NCBI RefSeq assembly: GCF_900108915.1
Contig: NZ_FNYH01000003.1
Location: 62,001 to 126,000 of the forward strand
DNA length: 64,000 nt
Source: Allopseudospirillum japonicum
Lineage (GTDB): Bacteria; Pseudomonadota; Gammaproteobacteria; Pseudomonadales; Halomonadaceae
Direction: 5' to 3'
Shown: in pieces, positions 9,675 through 19,767 of the stretch
Position numbering within the stretch: position 1 is the first letter of the stretch
How the letters are laid out: every line of letters begins with the position of its first letter
Program-made: the position numbers and the translations under genes
Notes under the pieces: model-generated
Told to the model about the DNA's origin: nothing
The model's database searches: none
What the model saw: only the letters and a program-made list of their open reading frames with translations

Positions 9675-11024
9675 ATGCAATGGATACAAGCACTTTTGGC
9701 CCTGATAGTGACCTTGGGCATTTTAATTAGCATTCACGAATTCGGACATTTTTGGGTCGCTCGCCGTTGCGGTGTCAAAGTTTTGCGCTTTTCTGTTGGT
9801 TTTGGTAAGCCGCTGTGGCGTACCCAAGATCGGCAAGGCACAGAATATACCCTTGCCGCGATTCCTTTAGGTGGCTATGTGCGTATGCTAGATGAACGCG
9901 AAGCCCCTGTGCCTGTGGAACTGCAAGCCCAAGCCTTTAACCGCCAAAGCGTGGGAAAACGGATCGCGATTGTGGCCGCAGGCCCTTTAGCTAATTTTTT
10001 GTTAGCTATTTTTGTTTACTGGTTAGTTTTTTTACAGGGGATTCAAGTCACACCCCCAGTGATAGGTAAGGTGATCCCTGACTCCCCAGCAGCGCAAGCC
10101 GGCTTACAGATACAAGATGAGATTTTAGCCGTTGAGGGTGAGGCAACGCCGAGCTGGCAAGAAGTGAGCTTGAAATTAATTGCGCATCTTGGGCATACCG
10201 GCCCGTTAACATTAAGTGTGCAAAGTCATCCGGACCAAGCTCCGCAAGAGGTACAAATCCAAGTCCAACGCTGGCTTGCGGATCAAAGCCAACCAGACCC
10301 TTTAGCTGGCTTGGGGATTCAGCCTGATTTACCCCCTATTCCAGCAATTTTAGGAAAAATTCAAGCACAGGGTGCAGCGGCACAAGCAGGTTTACAAGTC
10401 GGTGACCATATTCTTTCTGTTGATCAAACTCAGGTAGAAACTTGGCCGCAATTTGTTGAGCTTATCCGCGCTTCTGCGGGACAAGTATTGCAAGTCGAAA
10501 TCATGCGTGATCAGCAGGTGCAAAGCCTAAGTTTGATTCCTGCGAGCAAGCCCACAGAAGAAGGCGTTTCCGTTGGTTATATTGGCGCAGGCGTGGCACC
10601 GTTTGAGACTCAAAAACGTACCCTAGATTATTCACTATTTGGTGCCTTGGGCGCTGCTGTGGCCAAAACGGTAGAAATGAGCCAGCTGACCCTAGCTTCC
10701 ATCGGTAAAATGCTGACCGGCTTGATTGCGCCAGAAAATCTCTCCGGCCCAATTACCATTGCGAAAGTTGCCAGTGAATCCGCGACCTATGGCTTACAAA
10801 GCTTTCTCAGCTTTTTAGCCTATGTGAGTATTAGTTTAGGCGTGTTAAACCTACTACCTATTCCTGTGCTGGATGGTGGGCATTTAGCCTTTTATTTAGT
10901 GGAAGCACTACGCGGTGGCCGTCCTTTATCAGAGCGTACACAAGAAGCGGCATCCCGTTTAGGACTCGCTGTCCTTGCCAGCTTAATGTTAATGGCCTTC
11001 TATTTTGATTTGATGCGCTTATAA
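9675..11024 (+). CDS. rseP: Site-2 protease RseP (RIP zinc metalloprotease)
   Basis: Intramembrane protease that cuts the anti-sigma factor RseA to release sigma-E, and cleaves leftover signal peptides. 449 residues, standard length. The zinc site HEFGH is at residues 21-25 in TM1, there are two PDZ domains (about 110-200 and 205-290), and the third metal ligand lies in PVLDGGHLAFYL near residue 400. A C-terminal transmembrane segment follows. In most gammaproteobacteria rseP sits between dxr and bamA; here it is alone between two chemoreceptor genes and ends at a strong terminator. Confidence 0.96.
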   Translation: MQWIQALLALIVTLGILISIHEFGHFWVARRCGVKVLRFSVGFGKPLWRTQDRQGTEYTLAAIPLGGYVRMLDEREAPVPVELQAQAFNRQSVGKRIAIVAAGPLANFLLAIFVYWLVFLQGIQVTPPVIGKVIPDSPAAQAGLQIQDEILAVEGEATPSWQEVSLKLIAHLGHTGPLTLSVQSHPDQAPQEVQIQVQRWLADQSQPDPLAGLGIQPDLPPIPAILGKIQAQGAAAQAGLQVGDHILSVDQTQVETWPQFVELIRASAGQVLQVEIMRDQQVQSLSLIPASKPTEEGVSVGYIGAGVAPFETQKRTLDYSLFGALGAAVAKTVEMSQLTLASIGKMLTGLIAPENLSGPITIAKVASESATYGLQSFLSFLAYVSISLGVLNLLPIPVLDGGHLAFYLVEALRGGRPLSERTQEAASRLGLAVLASLMLMAFYFDLMRL

Positions 11025-11050
11025 ATCCCAGTGAACTGTAACCCATGTTA

Positions 11051-11077
11051 ACCGACTCCTAGGGGTCGGTTTTTTTA
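11051..11077 (+). terminator. Intrinsic terminator of rseP
   Basis: ACCGAC/GTCGGT stem extended by internal CC/GG pairs, followed by a run of seven T. It starts 26 bp after the rseP stop. Confidence 0.85.
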
Positions 11078-11256
11078 TGCCTCGCTTTGGTCTATGGGTA
11101 TGTCAAAGGCCTGTCATAGAAAGCTTACTAAAATGTCATTTCGCCTATGCACAATAAAGCGGCACAGGTGCCAGAGTCAGGAAGGATGCAAATCAATAGG
11201 AAAATTAGCCAGTGCTGACATATCTATACTGAAATCTTTGGATAAAGAGGCCAGCA

Positions 11257-12864
11257 ATGCAAGCGTTAGCAAAACGATTTGGCGTACAAGCACGTTTAAC
11301 AGGGCTGTTATTAATCGCATTTTCAGCCTTAATTTTTGCGATTATTTATTCGGCTAATCTGACTTATCAGGCCGTGCTAGAGCAAAAACGTTTTAAGCTA
11401 GGGCAGTTAATGGAACTGGCACTTTCCACCTTAGAATATGCCCATCAGCAAGGCAGCAGCCAAGAAGAAGCTTTACAACGTCTAACCGCCCTCTCCTTTA
11501 GCTCAGAGGAGGGAGACAATTATTTTTGGGCAATCAATCGTCAAGGCGAAATTCTTGCGCATCCTTTGTTAGGCACCCAGGCAGCGAGTATTCACCGCTC
11601 AGGGCAAAAGATCATTCCGGAAATTTTGCAAGGTCTACAAGGCCGCCATGACTATTCCAGCACCTACCTTGCCCCGAAACAAGGGCACTCAGAACTGGTA
11701 GAAAAAATTGGCTACAGTCGCGTGTTTGCACCTTGGGGATTGATTATATCCACCGGCGTCTATCTAGATGATGTAGATACGGCTTTTCGTCAGCAGTTGA
11801 TTGATATTTTATTGGTCATGGGACCGGTATTTATTGTGATGGCCATCTTATCTAGTCTCGTGGCGCATTCAATTGTCGTACCCATTCAATCTGTGGTAGC
11901 CATGCTCAATACTATGGCGCAAGGCGAAGGTGATTTAAGCACGCGCTTACCGAGTGATCAAAGAGGCACCTTGGGCGATTTAGCACGCGCTTTTAATGCC
12001 TTTGTCGAGAAAATCCGTGAACTTGTTATTGCCGTAGGACAGTCAGCAGATACCGTCAGTGCCGCCTCAGAAGAATTGTCACGACTCACTGCGCAAAGTG
12101 CGGAAAATAATGCAGAACAGGCACGCGAAACGGAACAAGCAGCAGCCGCCATGGAGCAAATGAGCGTCAGTGTGCAAGAAATTGCCCATAATGCCGGCGA
12201 AGCTGTGACCAGTACGTTAGAAATTCGTGAAGCCACCCAAACAGGTCAAGGGCGCTTAGATAGAACCATGCACAAGCTAGAATCCCTAGTGGCAAGCATG
12301 GATGAAACCCGTGAACAAATGCAGGCACTGAAACAAGGCACAGATAAAATAGGCACTGTATTAGAGGTGATTAGCGGGATTGCCGAACAAACCAATTTAC
12401 TGGCTTTAAATGCGGCCATTGAAGCGGCCCGCGCTGGCGAACATGGACGCGGTTTTGCCGTGGTCGCCGATGAGGTACGCACGTTGGCGGCAAATTCACA
12501 AAAAAGCACCTTGGAAATTCAAGGGATTATCGATGAGCTACGCAACCGGAGTGATTTGTCTTGGCAGAAGATGCAACAAAGCCGCGCCTGGGTAGAAGAG
12601 GCAGTTGATGATGCGCAAAGTATGCACGGGGTTTTATCTCAGGTAACCCAAGCCATTGATTGTATTTCAGGAATGAATCAACAAATTGCCAACGCGGTAG
12701 AAGAACAATCGAATGCCACAGAAGAAATTAACCGTAATGTAGATACCCTCAATCAACTCAGTGCCATGACAGCCCAGCACGCGCAGGATATTACTCAAGC
12801 TAGCTTAGAACTTGCCCAGCAAGCCGAGGCATTGCGTGGACAAGTAGGAAGTTTTAAAACTTGA
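11257..12864 (+). CDS. Methyl-accepting chemotaxis protein (sCache_2-type sensor)
   Basis: Chemoreceptor of 535 residues. TM1 is about 13-35. The periplasmic part (36-185) has the single-Cache look: DNYFWAINRQGEILAHP, followed by YSRVFAPWGLIISTGVYLDDVD. TM2 is about 188-208. A HAMP domain follows (VPIQSVVAMLNTMAQGEGDLSTRLP), then the signalling domain with the tip [19 protein letters not shown] and [20 protein letters not shown]. sCache_2 receptors often bind small carboxylates; the ligand here is not predictable. ATG follows AAAGAGGCCAGCA. It is a single gene, followed by a convergent HD-GYP gene. Confidence 0.93.
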   Translation: MQALAKRFGVQARLTGLLLIAFSALIFAIIYSANLTYQAVLEQKRFKLGQLMELALSTLEYAHQQGSSQEEALQRLTALSFSSEEGDNYFWAINRQGEILAHPLLGTQAASIHRSGQKIIPEILQGLQGRHDYSSTYLAPKQGHSELVEKIGYSRVFAPWGLIISTGVYLDDVDTAFRQQLIDILLVMGPVFIVMAILSSLVAHSIVVPIQSVVAMLNTMAQGEGDLSTRLPSDQRGTLGDLARAFNAFVEKIRELVIAVGQSADTVSAASEELSRLTAQSAENNAEQARETEQAAAAMEQMSVSVQEIAHNAGEAVTSTLEIREATQTGQGRLDRTMHKLESLVASMDETREQMQALKQGTDKIGTVLEVISGIAEQTNLLALNAAIEAARAGEHGRGFAVVADEVRTLAANSQKSTLEIQGIIDELRNRSDLSWQKMQQSRAWVEEAVDDAQSMHGVLSQVTQAIDCISGMNQQIANAVEEQSNATEEINRNVDTLNQLSAMTAQHAQDITQASLELAQQAEALRGQVGSFKT

Positions 12865-12914
12865 TATCCTCAAGAATCGTTGCATTGTCCTTCCTCGTAC
12901 TAAACTGGCGAGGT

Positions 12915-14045
12915 TTAACACGTATTTTGATCATCACGGTAGGTTTGCTGAATGTGTGCTACTTCTTGTGGATGATCGTGCAAAGCTTGAATACAACGGG
13001 CATCCAGCTTGCCTAAAGCCAACATACGCTCTAGCTCAGCAAAGGCTTGTGCATTAGACCAAGCCTGTTTATAGGGACGCGCGGTCGTTAAAGCATCAAA
13101 AATATCTGCAACACTAATAATGCGCGCAGCCAAAGGCACTTGATCGCCTACTAACCCTTGGGGATACCCTTTGCCATCAAGGGTTTCATGGTGGCTGTAA
13201 ACCACTTGGCGCAGTAGATGAATATTCGGCAAAGCATCTAATTGGTGAAATTTCACAATGGCATCCACCATTTGCGCTCCCTTGGTCGTGTGCTCACGCA
13301 TCAAGGCAAATTCTTCTTCGGTTAAACGTGCAGGCTTGTGCAAAATTCGATCAGGAATCGCAATTTTCCCCAGATCATGCAAGGGTGCAAATAGGTAGAG
13401 ATGCTCCACTTCACGATCATTAAGCGCACCTTGCGCACTTAAATCAGAGGCAATCAAACGCGTGTAATGCGCCATACGTTGCAGATGACTTCCAGTTTCA
13501 GGGTCTCTATCACTGGTGATATGCAAAGCCGAACGCACCGCAGCGACAAGGGTTTGCAACGCGAGTCGTTCTTGATGGATCAGTAAGGCAATTAATTGAG
13601 AGGCTAGCTCAAGGGTTTGCAAGGTCGCACCGACAAAAGCACGACGCTTACCAGAATTAAAAAATACAAAGCCTAGAAAATCCTTATTGTGTAATAAAGG
13701 TGCCGTATAACTACTACACCAACCCTGCTCCTTCACCTTTTGTGTATGGGTTCGTTCTGTTTCTAGCTGGCCAAGATCATGCAAAATGCGCGGACGACGT
13801 TGACGCGCGATGGTCATCAAAGAACGTGACATCGACAAAGGCGCCTGATACGCACGTAAAGCGCGGCTTGGGGCACTGGTAGAATAAAAGGTTTTCAGCA
13901 GATCCGTTTCCGGTTCATAAATCGCTACTGAAAAGCGCTCAATATGCGGATGCATACTACGCAGGCGTTTCCCTAAGTAACACAATTTATCGGGCAAGTG
14001 TTCACGTGCATTCATTTCAGCAAGTAGACTGTGTAGCGCTAGCAT
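12915..14045 (-). CDS. GAF / HD-GYP domain protein, probable cyclic-di-GMP phosphodiesterase
   Basis: About 376 residues. The N-terminal ~170 residues look like a GAF-type sensor domain. The C-terminal ~200 residues form an HD-GYP domain: HLQRMAHYTRLIA, the metal pair in HDLGKIAIPD, the distal His residues, and HHETLDGKGYPQGL, which is the GYP signature. HD-GYP proteins hydrolyse c-di-GMP and so affect motility and biofilm; all visible metal ligands are intact. An in-frame ATG at 14054 also exists, but AAGG lies 9 nt before 14045 and directly abuts 14054, so I prefer 14045. Its chemoreceptor neighbours fit a signalling role. Confidence 0.9.
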   Translation of the reverse strand: MLALHSLLAEMNAREHLPDKLCYLGKRLRSMHPHIERFSVAIYEPETDLLKTFYSTSAPSRALRAYQAPLSMSRSLMTIARQRRPRILHDLGQLETERTHTQKVKEQGWCSSYTAPLLHNKDFLGFVFFNSGKRRAFVGATLQTLELASQLIALLIHQERLALQTLVAAVRSALHITSDRDPETGSHLQRMAHYTRLIASDLSAQGALNDREVEHLYLFAPLHDLGKIAIPDRILHKPARLTEEEFALMREHTTKGAQMVDAIVKFHQLDALPNIHLLRQVVYSHHETLDGKGYPQGLVGDQVPLAARIISVADIFDALTTARPYKQAWSNAQAFAELERMLALGKLDARCIQALHDHPQEVAHIQQTYRDDQNTC

Positions 14046-14142
14046 CCTATACATCCTTGCATGACTTTAAACCAGTGGGCAAAGATCTTCACTTGGTGAC
14101 TCTTTATAGAGCAAGATACTCGCCAAGAAATTCCGCATACCC

Positions 14143-14844
14143 CTAAAGTCGAGCCTCACTTAAGGGAGGAACTTGTGCACTCACCTGTAGCGCAGAGTTC
14201 AACCTAAGCTCCACTTGATCCCCCGGATGAAGCTCACCGACGCCTGCTGGCGTTCCTGTTAGAACCACATCACCTGGATACAAGGTAAAATGCTGCGCAA
14301 TAAAGGCCACCAGCGACAAAATAGGCGTTAGCATGTGTTCACTACTCCCTTGCTGGCGTACTTGTTCATTAATGCGTACTTCTAAAGTGAGCTTATCCCA
14401 GCGTAAATCCTCAGTCACAGGAATAAAAGGCGATAAAGGGCAACTGGCATCCCAAGTTTTCGCCACTTCCCACGGGTGGCCTGCTGCCTTAAGTTGATCT
14501 TGGCGCTGTCTTAAGGTGAGATCCAACGCCAAACCCAAACCGATAATGGCTTGATTGGCTTGCTCTAAACTCGTGTTGCCTTGTAACTTCTGGCCGATTA
14601 ACAGCGCGATCTCGCCTTCAAAATGACAACTCCCGCGTCCTTGGGGCCAACGAATCTCACCAGGTAAAGCAGTCACTGCGTTCGCTGTTTTACAAAATAA
14701 TAAAGGCTCGCTAGGAATCGGGTTATTGAGTTCTTGTGCATGAGCGGCGTAATTGCGCCCCACACAGACAATTTTGCTAATCGGGTGTGGATAAGTTTCT
14801 TGGTTAATCCATTGTGCGTAAGGCAAAAAAGAGACATCTGACAT
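14143..14844 (-). CDS. Fumarylacetoacetate hydrolase family protein (acylpyruvase-like)
   Basis: 233 residues, matching the short FAH-family enzymes such as E. coli YcgM and human FAHD1, which hydrolyse acylpyruvates or decarboxylate oxaloacetate. Visible signatures are KIVCVGRNYAAHAQEL near residue 23, the metal ligands in CHFEGEIALLIG (Glu, Glu) and GLALDLTLR (Asp), and GDVVLTGTPAGVG near residue 192. It is a single gene, divergent from transaldolase. The exact substrate is open. Confidence 0.88.
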   Translation of the reverse strand: MSDVSFLPYAQWINQETYPHPISKIVCVGRNYAAHAQELNNPIPSEPLLFCKTANAVTALPGEIRWPQGRGSCHFEGEIALLIGQKLQGNTSLEQANQAIIGLGLALDLTLRQRQDQLKAAGHPWEVAKTWDASCPLSPFIPVTEDLRWDKLTLEVRINEQVRQQGSSEHMLTPILSLVAFIAQHFTLYPGDVVLTGTPAGVGELHPGDQVELRLNSALQVSAQVPPLSEARL

Positions 14845-15152
14845 ACGTCCTCCAAAAAAATCAGTGTGTTTGGATCATCCAGCCAAGGCGAGCAAACTTT
14901 GCACAAACCTTTCTTTGTACAAACCTTTACCCAATACGGGCGTGGATACAAGCGAAAACTGTGCAAAGGCTTTTCTTGCATCCACCAGCGTACTGATGTC
15001 CTGTTCTTGTGAATAGGGGAAGGCGCTGGTTTTTATCTCACTCACTTTCAACAATTCTTTGTACTTTTGGCGCCTTGTGCTCCTTGGCAAAACTCGAGAT
15101 ACTCAAGTTTTGTGCAGCGCAGAACGCACCCTTAACATTGAGGTATTTCAAG
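14845..15152 (+). promoter_or_regulatory. Divergent intergenic region between FAH-family gene and transaldolase
   Basis: About 308 bp that must hold both promoters. I see no consensus sigma-70 pair. A short direct repeat ACAAACCTTT occurs twice near 14913-14932. GAGG at 15140-15143 is the ribosome-binding site that decides the tal start. Confidence 0.3.
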
Positions 15153-16109
15153 GTGGCCAATAAGCTCCAGCAATTACAACAAATGACACTTGTGGTCGCA
15201 GATACTGGGGATTTTACTGCGATTAAGGCACTTCGACCCCAAGATGCCACAACAAACCCTTCGCTTATTTTGCAAGCCGCGCAAGACCCCAACAACCAAG
15301 CTTTATTAGCACAAGCTTGGGCAGATGCAGGCAAGCAACCCATGCCAACAGAGGCACGTGCCCAAGCGGCCGTCGATATTTTAGCGGCGCGTGTGGGTTG
15401 TGCGATTCAGCAAAGTATTCCGGGCTATGTTTCTACAGAAGTGAGTGCACGCCTTTCTTTTGATACTCGGGCTACTGTAGAAAAAGCACGGCGGATGCTG
15501 GATTTATATGCAGGTTTAGGGGGAGATACTCAAAGGGTCTTGGTGAAAATAGCAGCTACTTGGGAAGGTATCCAAGCTGCGCAAATTCTGGAAAAAGAAG
15601 GGATTGGCTGCAACCTCACCTTATTATTTAGTTTTGCGCAAGCACGCGCCTGTGCCGATGCGGGCGTGACCTTGATTTCACCTTTTGTGGGCCGTATTTT
15701 GGATTGGTATCAGGCGCAATACCCAACCCAAGATTTTAGCGGCTTGCAAGATCCTGGAGTGCAGTCGGTCCAAAAAATTTACCAATATTATAAAACCCAC
15801 GGCTATTCCACCATTGTGATGGGTGCGAGTTTCCGTAATCAAGGACAGATCGAATCTTTAGCTGGCTGTGATCGTCTCACCATTAGCCCCAAGCTCTTGC
15901 AAGCTTTAGCAGAAGATACCGGCCAGTTAACACGCCAACTCCATCCACAAGCAAGTACACAAACACCCGAAGACGCCCTCAATGCCGCTGAATTTCGTTG
16001 GCAACTCAACGAAGATGCCATGGCAACGGAAAAATTAGCTGATGGTATTCGACGCTTTATGCAGGACCAACAAACATTAGAAAACCTCCTAGTGCGCACC
16101 TTTGCTTAA
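15153..16109 (+). CDS. tal: Transaldolase
   Basis: Pentose phosphate pathway enzyme that moves a dihydroxyacetone unit between sugar phosphates. From the chosen GTG start it is 318 residues (E. coli TalB 317), beginning [30 protein letters not shown] near residue 33 and the Schiff-base lysine in [12 protein letters not shown] near 132 are intact, as are [15 protein letters not shown] and [10 protein letters not shown]. The open frame extends upstream to 15009 but those residues are unlike transaldolase, and GAGG lies 9 nt before GTG 15153. Confidence 0.95.
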   Translation: MANKLQQLQQMTLVVADTGDFTAIKALRPQDATTNPSLILQAAQDPNNQALLAQAWADAGKQPMPTEARAQAAVDILAARVGCAIQQSIPGYVSTEVSARLSFDTRATVEKARRMLDLYAGLGGDTQRVLVKIAATWEGIQAAQILEKEGIGCNLTLLFSFAQARACADAGVTLISPFVGRILDWYQAQYPTQDFSGLQDPGVQSVQKIYQYYKTHGYSTIVMGASFRNQGQIESLAGCDRLTISPKLLQALAEDTGQLTRQLHPQASTQTPEDALNAAEFRWQLNEDAMATEKLADGIRRFMQDQQTLENLLVRTFA

Positions 16110-16280
16110 AGGCTTTGTTCACTTAAAAGCTTTGACGCGCGCTCGTGCAGATGTCTTGGATTACTTCGAAGGCATCTGCAACAAATTCCTTCCTAGGCTT
16201 GGCCCGCTTTCTGTTACACTGAAATAACCCTTCTCAGGCAGATTCCTCAACACTTTTACAACAATAAAAAAAGGTAGGCT

Positions 16281-16769
16281 ATGACTATCCTGCATAATTT
16301 CATCTTACGTACCCTTGATGGGCGTGATATCAGTGCTGCGCAATGGGCGGGATACCCAGTGCTGATCGTGAATGTCGCCAGCGAGTGCGGCCTCACCCCG
16401 CAATACCAAGGTCTACAAACCCTGTATGACACACATCCGGGTTTGATTGTGTTAGGTGTGCCTTGCAATCAATTTGGTGGCCAAGAGCCAGGCAGCGAGG
16501 CGCAAATTCAGCAGTTTTGTACGCAAGAATACGGTATCAGCTTTCCTATGTTGGCTAAAACCGAAGTAAACGGCAGTAATCGCCATCCCTTGTACGAATG
16601 GCTTGCGGGGGAAGGCTCGCCCTTTGCGGGTGATATTGAATGGAACTTCGCCAAGTTTTTGATTGATGTCCAAGGCCACAGGCGCGCGCGTTTTCATCCG
16701 CAAATTACGCCTGAAGATCCCAGCCTACGCCAAGCCATTGCGCAGGCTTTGAGTGAACAAGCAAGCTAG
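16281..16769 (+). CDS. Glutathione peroxidase family protein (Cys type)
   Basis: Thiol peroxidase reducing hydrogen and lipid peroxides. 162 residues, normal for bacterial members (E. coli BtuE 183). The catalytic tetrad is visible: Cys36 in NVASECGLTPQY (cysteine, not selenocysteine), Gln in CNQFGGQEPG near residue 70, and Trp/Asn in EWNFAKFLID near 124. Bacterial Cys forms usually take electrons from thioredoxin rather than glutathione. AAAAGGTAGGCT precedes ATG. It is a single gene with a shared terminator against rapA. Confidence 0.93.
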   Translation: MTILHNFILRTLDGRDISAAQWAGYPVLIVNVASECGLTPQYQGLQTLYDTHPGLIVLGVPCNQFGGQEPGSEAQIQQFCTQEYGISFPMLAKTEVNGSNRHPLYEWLAGEGSPFAGDIEWNFAKFLIDVQGHRRARFHPQITPEDPSLRQAIAQALSEQAS

Positions 16770-16789
16770 TATCGGTAAACCAAGGCAAT

Positions 16790-16830
16790 AAAAAAACCGC
16801 CCGTCCAATCACAAGGTTAGGCGGTTTGGG
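16790..16830. terminator. Bidirectional terminator between gpx-type gene and rapA
   Basis: AACCGCC at 16795-16801 pairs with GGCGGTT at 16820-16826, with an A-run before and T-rich sequence after. It can serve both converging genes. Confidence 0.75.
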
Positions 16831-16836
16831 TTTTAC

Positions 16837-19767
16837 CTAGGCTGCGACGATGACCCGAATCGCATCTAGGTGTACTTGGGTTTGATTCAAGGCTTCTGCT
16901 AAGGCTTGCTGGCGAATTTTTAACACTTGTACTTCTTCTTCACGGATACAGGTATTAATCTGCTGCAAAGCATGCAAACGCGCAATTTCTTGTTCTAGCT
17001 GTTGATGCATTTGGGTTTGTGCTTTTTCCACCAAGGTAGGCATTTCCGCTTGGGCCAGCTTATCCCCTTGTTCGATCAGCTCACGCAAGATGGGCGCGCG
17101 CATTTTAACCACTTCACGCGCGACAGATTTTTTCACCCATTCCAATTGGCGACTTAAACCTTTAAAAGAAACACTAGCCGCTAGATTGCGTCCTTGGGTG
17201 TCAAGCAATAAACGTATCCCAGTCGGTGGTAAAAAATTCTCGATATTCAAAGCTTTAGGAGCGCTACAAGCCACACGATAGATCAACTCGACTAACAAAG
17301 TCCCCGCAGGAATTTTAGGGTTTTTCAGCGTAGCTACCGCACTATTGCCCATTTGGGTGCTGCTGGTACGCTCCATAAAATTTTCGATCAGGGGATGTTC
17401 CCAAGTCACAAACTGCAGATCCTCGCGCGCTAAGGCTTGTTGGCGCGAGAGAGTCAGACTAAAACCTTCTTCATCATGACGAATATTGGCAAAAGCATCG
17501 GCTTGCATTTCTTTACCGGGGCGCACATGCAGACTGTGCTCGTCTAAATCGTCGCTATCCACGCCAAAGACATCAAAAGCTAACTCAAGATACTCGCGCA
17601 ATTCTGGGTCTTTATCTTCTGCAGCCAAAGCAGCTAATAAAGGTTGTGCCAGATGTGACCGATTCGAGCTCAGCTCCAACAAGGTATTGCGTCCTTGATC
17701 GAGTTCTTCGGTGAGGTGTTCGCGCGCTTGGGCAACCTCTTGTAAAAAGACATCAAGTGCTTGCGCTCGCTCTTGACGTTGACAAAAGGTAGCAAAATAA
17801 CGATGCCATAAGGTGGCAGCGGCAGCACTGGGTTGGCGAATACAAGCTAATCCCTGATCGTACCAAGTGAGCAAAGCGTGCTGCCACGAGGCTTGCAAAT
17901 AAGGAATATGCACTTGGATTTGATGCTTTTGCCCGATACGGTCCAAGCGCCCGATACGCTGTTCTAATTGATCAGGATGCAAAGGCAAATCAAATAACAC
18001 CAGGTGGCGTGCAAACTGGAAGTTGCGTCCTTCCGAACCTATCTCTGAACAAATCAGTGCAGGGGCACCTTCGTCATCGGCAAACCAAGCGGCGGCACTA
18101 TCACGCTCAATAATACTCATGCCTTCATGGAACACAGGCACATATAAACCACCCAGAATGCGTAAGGCTTCGGTCAGGTCAATCGCGGTTTGCGCATGTG
18201 CACAAATTACCAGCACTTTCTCATCTTGTTCCTGCAAGAGAAAATCTAATAACCAATTTAATCTTGGATCAAATTGCCACCAAGGTTCGGCCTCTTCCGC
18301 TTGCAGTAAACTATATAAACGCTCTGGATAAGCCGCATTTAAAGGCCAACTCGCTTTGCAGGCATCATCCACCAGTTCTTGCGCGGTTTCATCCTGTGCC
18401 AACTGGTGTAACACCTCCTGATAGGCAGAAGGCATACTTTGTGGATAAGTCAGCAGGGTTCGCCCTGCAAAACCTTGTACATGTGCGCGTCGGTTGCGAA
18501 ATAACACACGCCCTGTACCGTAACGATCCAGCAAATGCTCAATCAGTTGAGTACGTGCACTTTGTTTCTGTTCCGCGCTAGTTTCCGGGTGACACAAGGT
18601 CGCTAATAATTCTTGGCTATCATCACTGTGAATCTTCGCTTGCAGCAAGGCTTGATCTTGTGCAGATAAGTTTTGCCCTTCCAATAAAGCACGCACCGCT
18701 TGGGCAATGCTTTGGTAATCGGCTTCCTCAGCACGAAAGCGCTCTAAATCTGTATAACGTGCTGGATCGAGTAAGCGCAGGCGGGCAAAATGGCTTTCAA
18801 TGCCTAATTGTTCTGGGGTGGCCGTTAACAAGAGGACGCCGCGGCTGTGTTCTGCTAAGCTTTGTACCCCTAAATATTCTGGGCTGGCATAGTCTGGCGT
18901 CCAACGCAAATGATGCGCCTCATCGACAATCAGCATATCCCAGGTGGCGCTTTCTGCTTGTTGTAAACGTTCCGGATCATCAATCAGCCAATCCAGTGCA
19001 CAAATGACCAGCTGACTTTGCTCAAAAGGATTTAAACTCGGATCTTCTTCTTCCAAAGCCTCACAATGGGCATCATCGAGCAAACTAAAATGCAGGTTAA
19101 AACGCCGCATTAACTCAACAAGCCATTGATGCAATAGGGGTTCTGGTACCAAAATAAGTGCACGTTGGCAACGCCCTTGAATCCTTTGTTGCTGTAAAAT
19201 CAGGCCGGCTTCTATGGTTTTACCCAAGCCCACCTCATCCGCTAACAGTACACGCGGGGCAAAACGTTTGCCCACCTCGTGCGCGATATACATTTGGTGT
19301 GCAATTAGATCAACACGCGGGGCACGCAAACCACGCACTGGGCTTTGATGGAGGCGCTCTTGTTGGCTTAAAGTCAGATAGCGCAAGTTAAACCAAGAGT
19401 TGCGGTCGACTTGTCCGGTTAAGAGGCGGTCTTTAGCCTGTTGTAAACGTAGCCGATGGCTTAATTGGGCTTCAGGGAGTTCGCGCCAATCGCCGTCTTC
19501 GGTTTCACCGATATAAATCACATGGCCGTCAATTTCTTTAAGGTCATCTACCTGCAAGCGCCAACCCGCATGGCTTTCAATCACATCCCCCTCTGCAAAT
19601 AACAAACGGGTTAAAGGGGCATGTTGCGTTGAATAACAGCGTGTTTCATCCGCTGCAGGGAAAAATAAAGTGACACTACGCAAATCAGCAGCAAGCACTA
19701 AACCTAAGCCAAGATCCTGCTCAGCATCACTAATCCAGCGTTGTCCGGGGGCAAAAACAGACGACAT
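16837..19767 (-). CDS. rapA: RNA polymerase-associated ATPase RapA
   Basis: SWI2/SNF2-type translocase that binds RNA polymerase and recycles it after transcription. 976 residues (E. coli 968). The N-terminal Tudor-like part begins MSSVFAPGQRWISDAEQDLG. The helicase core has LLADEVGLGKTIEAGLIL (motif I), MLIVDEAHHLRW (II), LLLTATPEQLG (III), and in the second lobe CSEIGSEGRNFQFA and LEQRIGRLDRIGQ (V/VI). A C-terminal RapA-specific region follows. I chose the start at 19767; the frame extends to 19839 but adds 24 residues foreign to RapA. Transcribed alone. Confidence 0.96.
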   Translation of the reverse strand: MSSVFAPGQRWISDAEQDLGLGLVLAADLRSVTLFFPAADETRCYSTQHAPLTRLLFAEGDVIESHAGWRLQVDDLKEIDGHVIYIGETEDGDWRELPEAQLSHRLRLQQAKDRLLTGQVDRNSWFNLRYLTLSQQERLHQSPVRGLRAPRVDLIAHQMYIAHEVGKRFAPRVLLADEVGLGKTIEAGLILQQQRIQGRCQRALILVPEPLLHQWLVELMRRFNLHFSLLDDAHCEALEEEDPSLNPFEQSQLVICALDWLIDDPERLQQAESATWDMLIVDEAHHLRWTPDYASPEYLGVQSLAEHSRGVLLLTATPEQLGIESHFARLRLLDPARYTDLERFRAEEADYQSIAQAVRALLEGQNLSAQDQALLQAKIHSDDSQELLATLCHPETSAEQKQSARTQLIEHLLDRYGTGRVLFRNRRAHVQGFAGRTLLTYPQSMPSAYQEVLHQLAQDETAQELVDDACKASWPLNAAYPERLYSLLQAEEAEPWWQFDPRLNWLLDFLLQEQDEKVLVICAHAQTAIDLTEALRILGGLYVPVFHEGMSIIERDSAAAWFADDEGAPALICSEIGSEGRNFQFARHLVLFDLPLHPDQLEQRIGRLDRIGQKHQIQVHIPYLQASWQHALLTWYDQGLACIRQPSAAAATLWHRYFATFCQRQERAQALDVFLQEVAQAREHLTEELDQGRNTLLELSSNRSHLAQPLLAALAAEDKDPELREYLELAFDVFGVDSDDLDEHSLHVRPGKEMQADAFANIRHDEEGFSLTLSRQQALAREDLQFVTWEHPLIENFMERTSSTQMGNSAVATLKNPKIPAGTLLVELIYRVACSAPKALNIENFLPPTGIRLLLDTQGRNLAASVSFKGLSRQLEWVKKSVAREVVKMRAPILRELIEQGDKLAQAEMPTLVEKAQTQMHQQLEQEIARLHALQQINTCIREEEVQVLKIRQQALAEALNQTQVHLDAIRVIVAA

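Noticed and set aside
16386-16388. Possible selenocysteine position in the glutathione peroxidase
   Set aside because: The codon is TGC (Cys36), not TGA.
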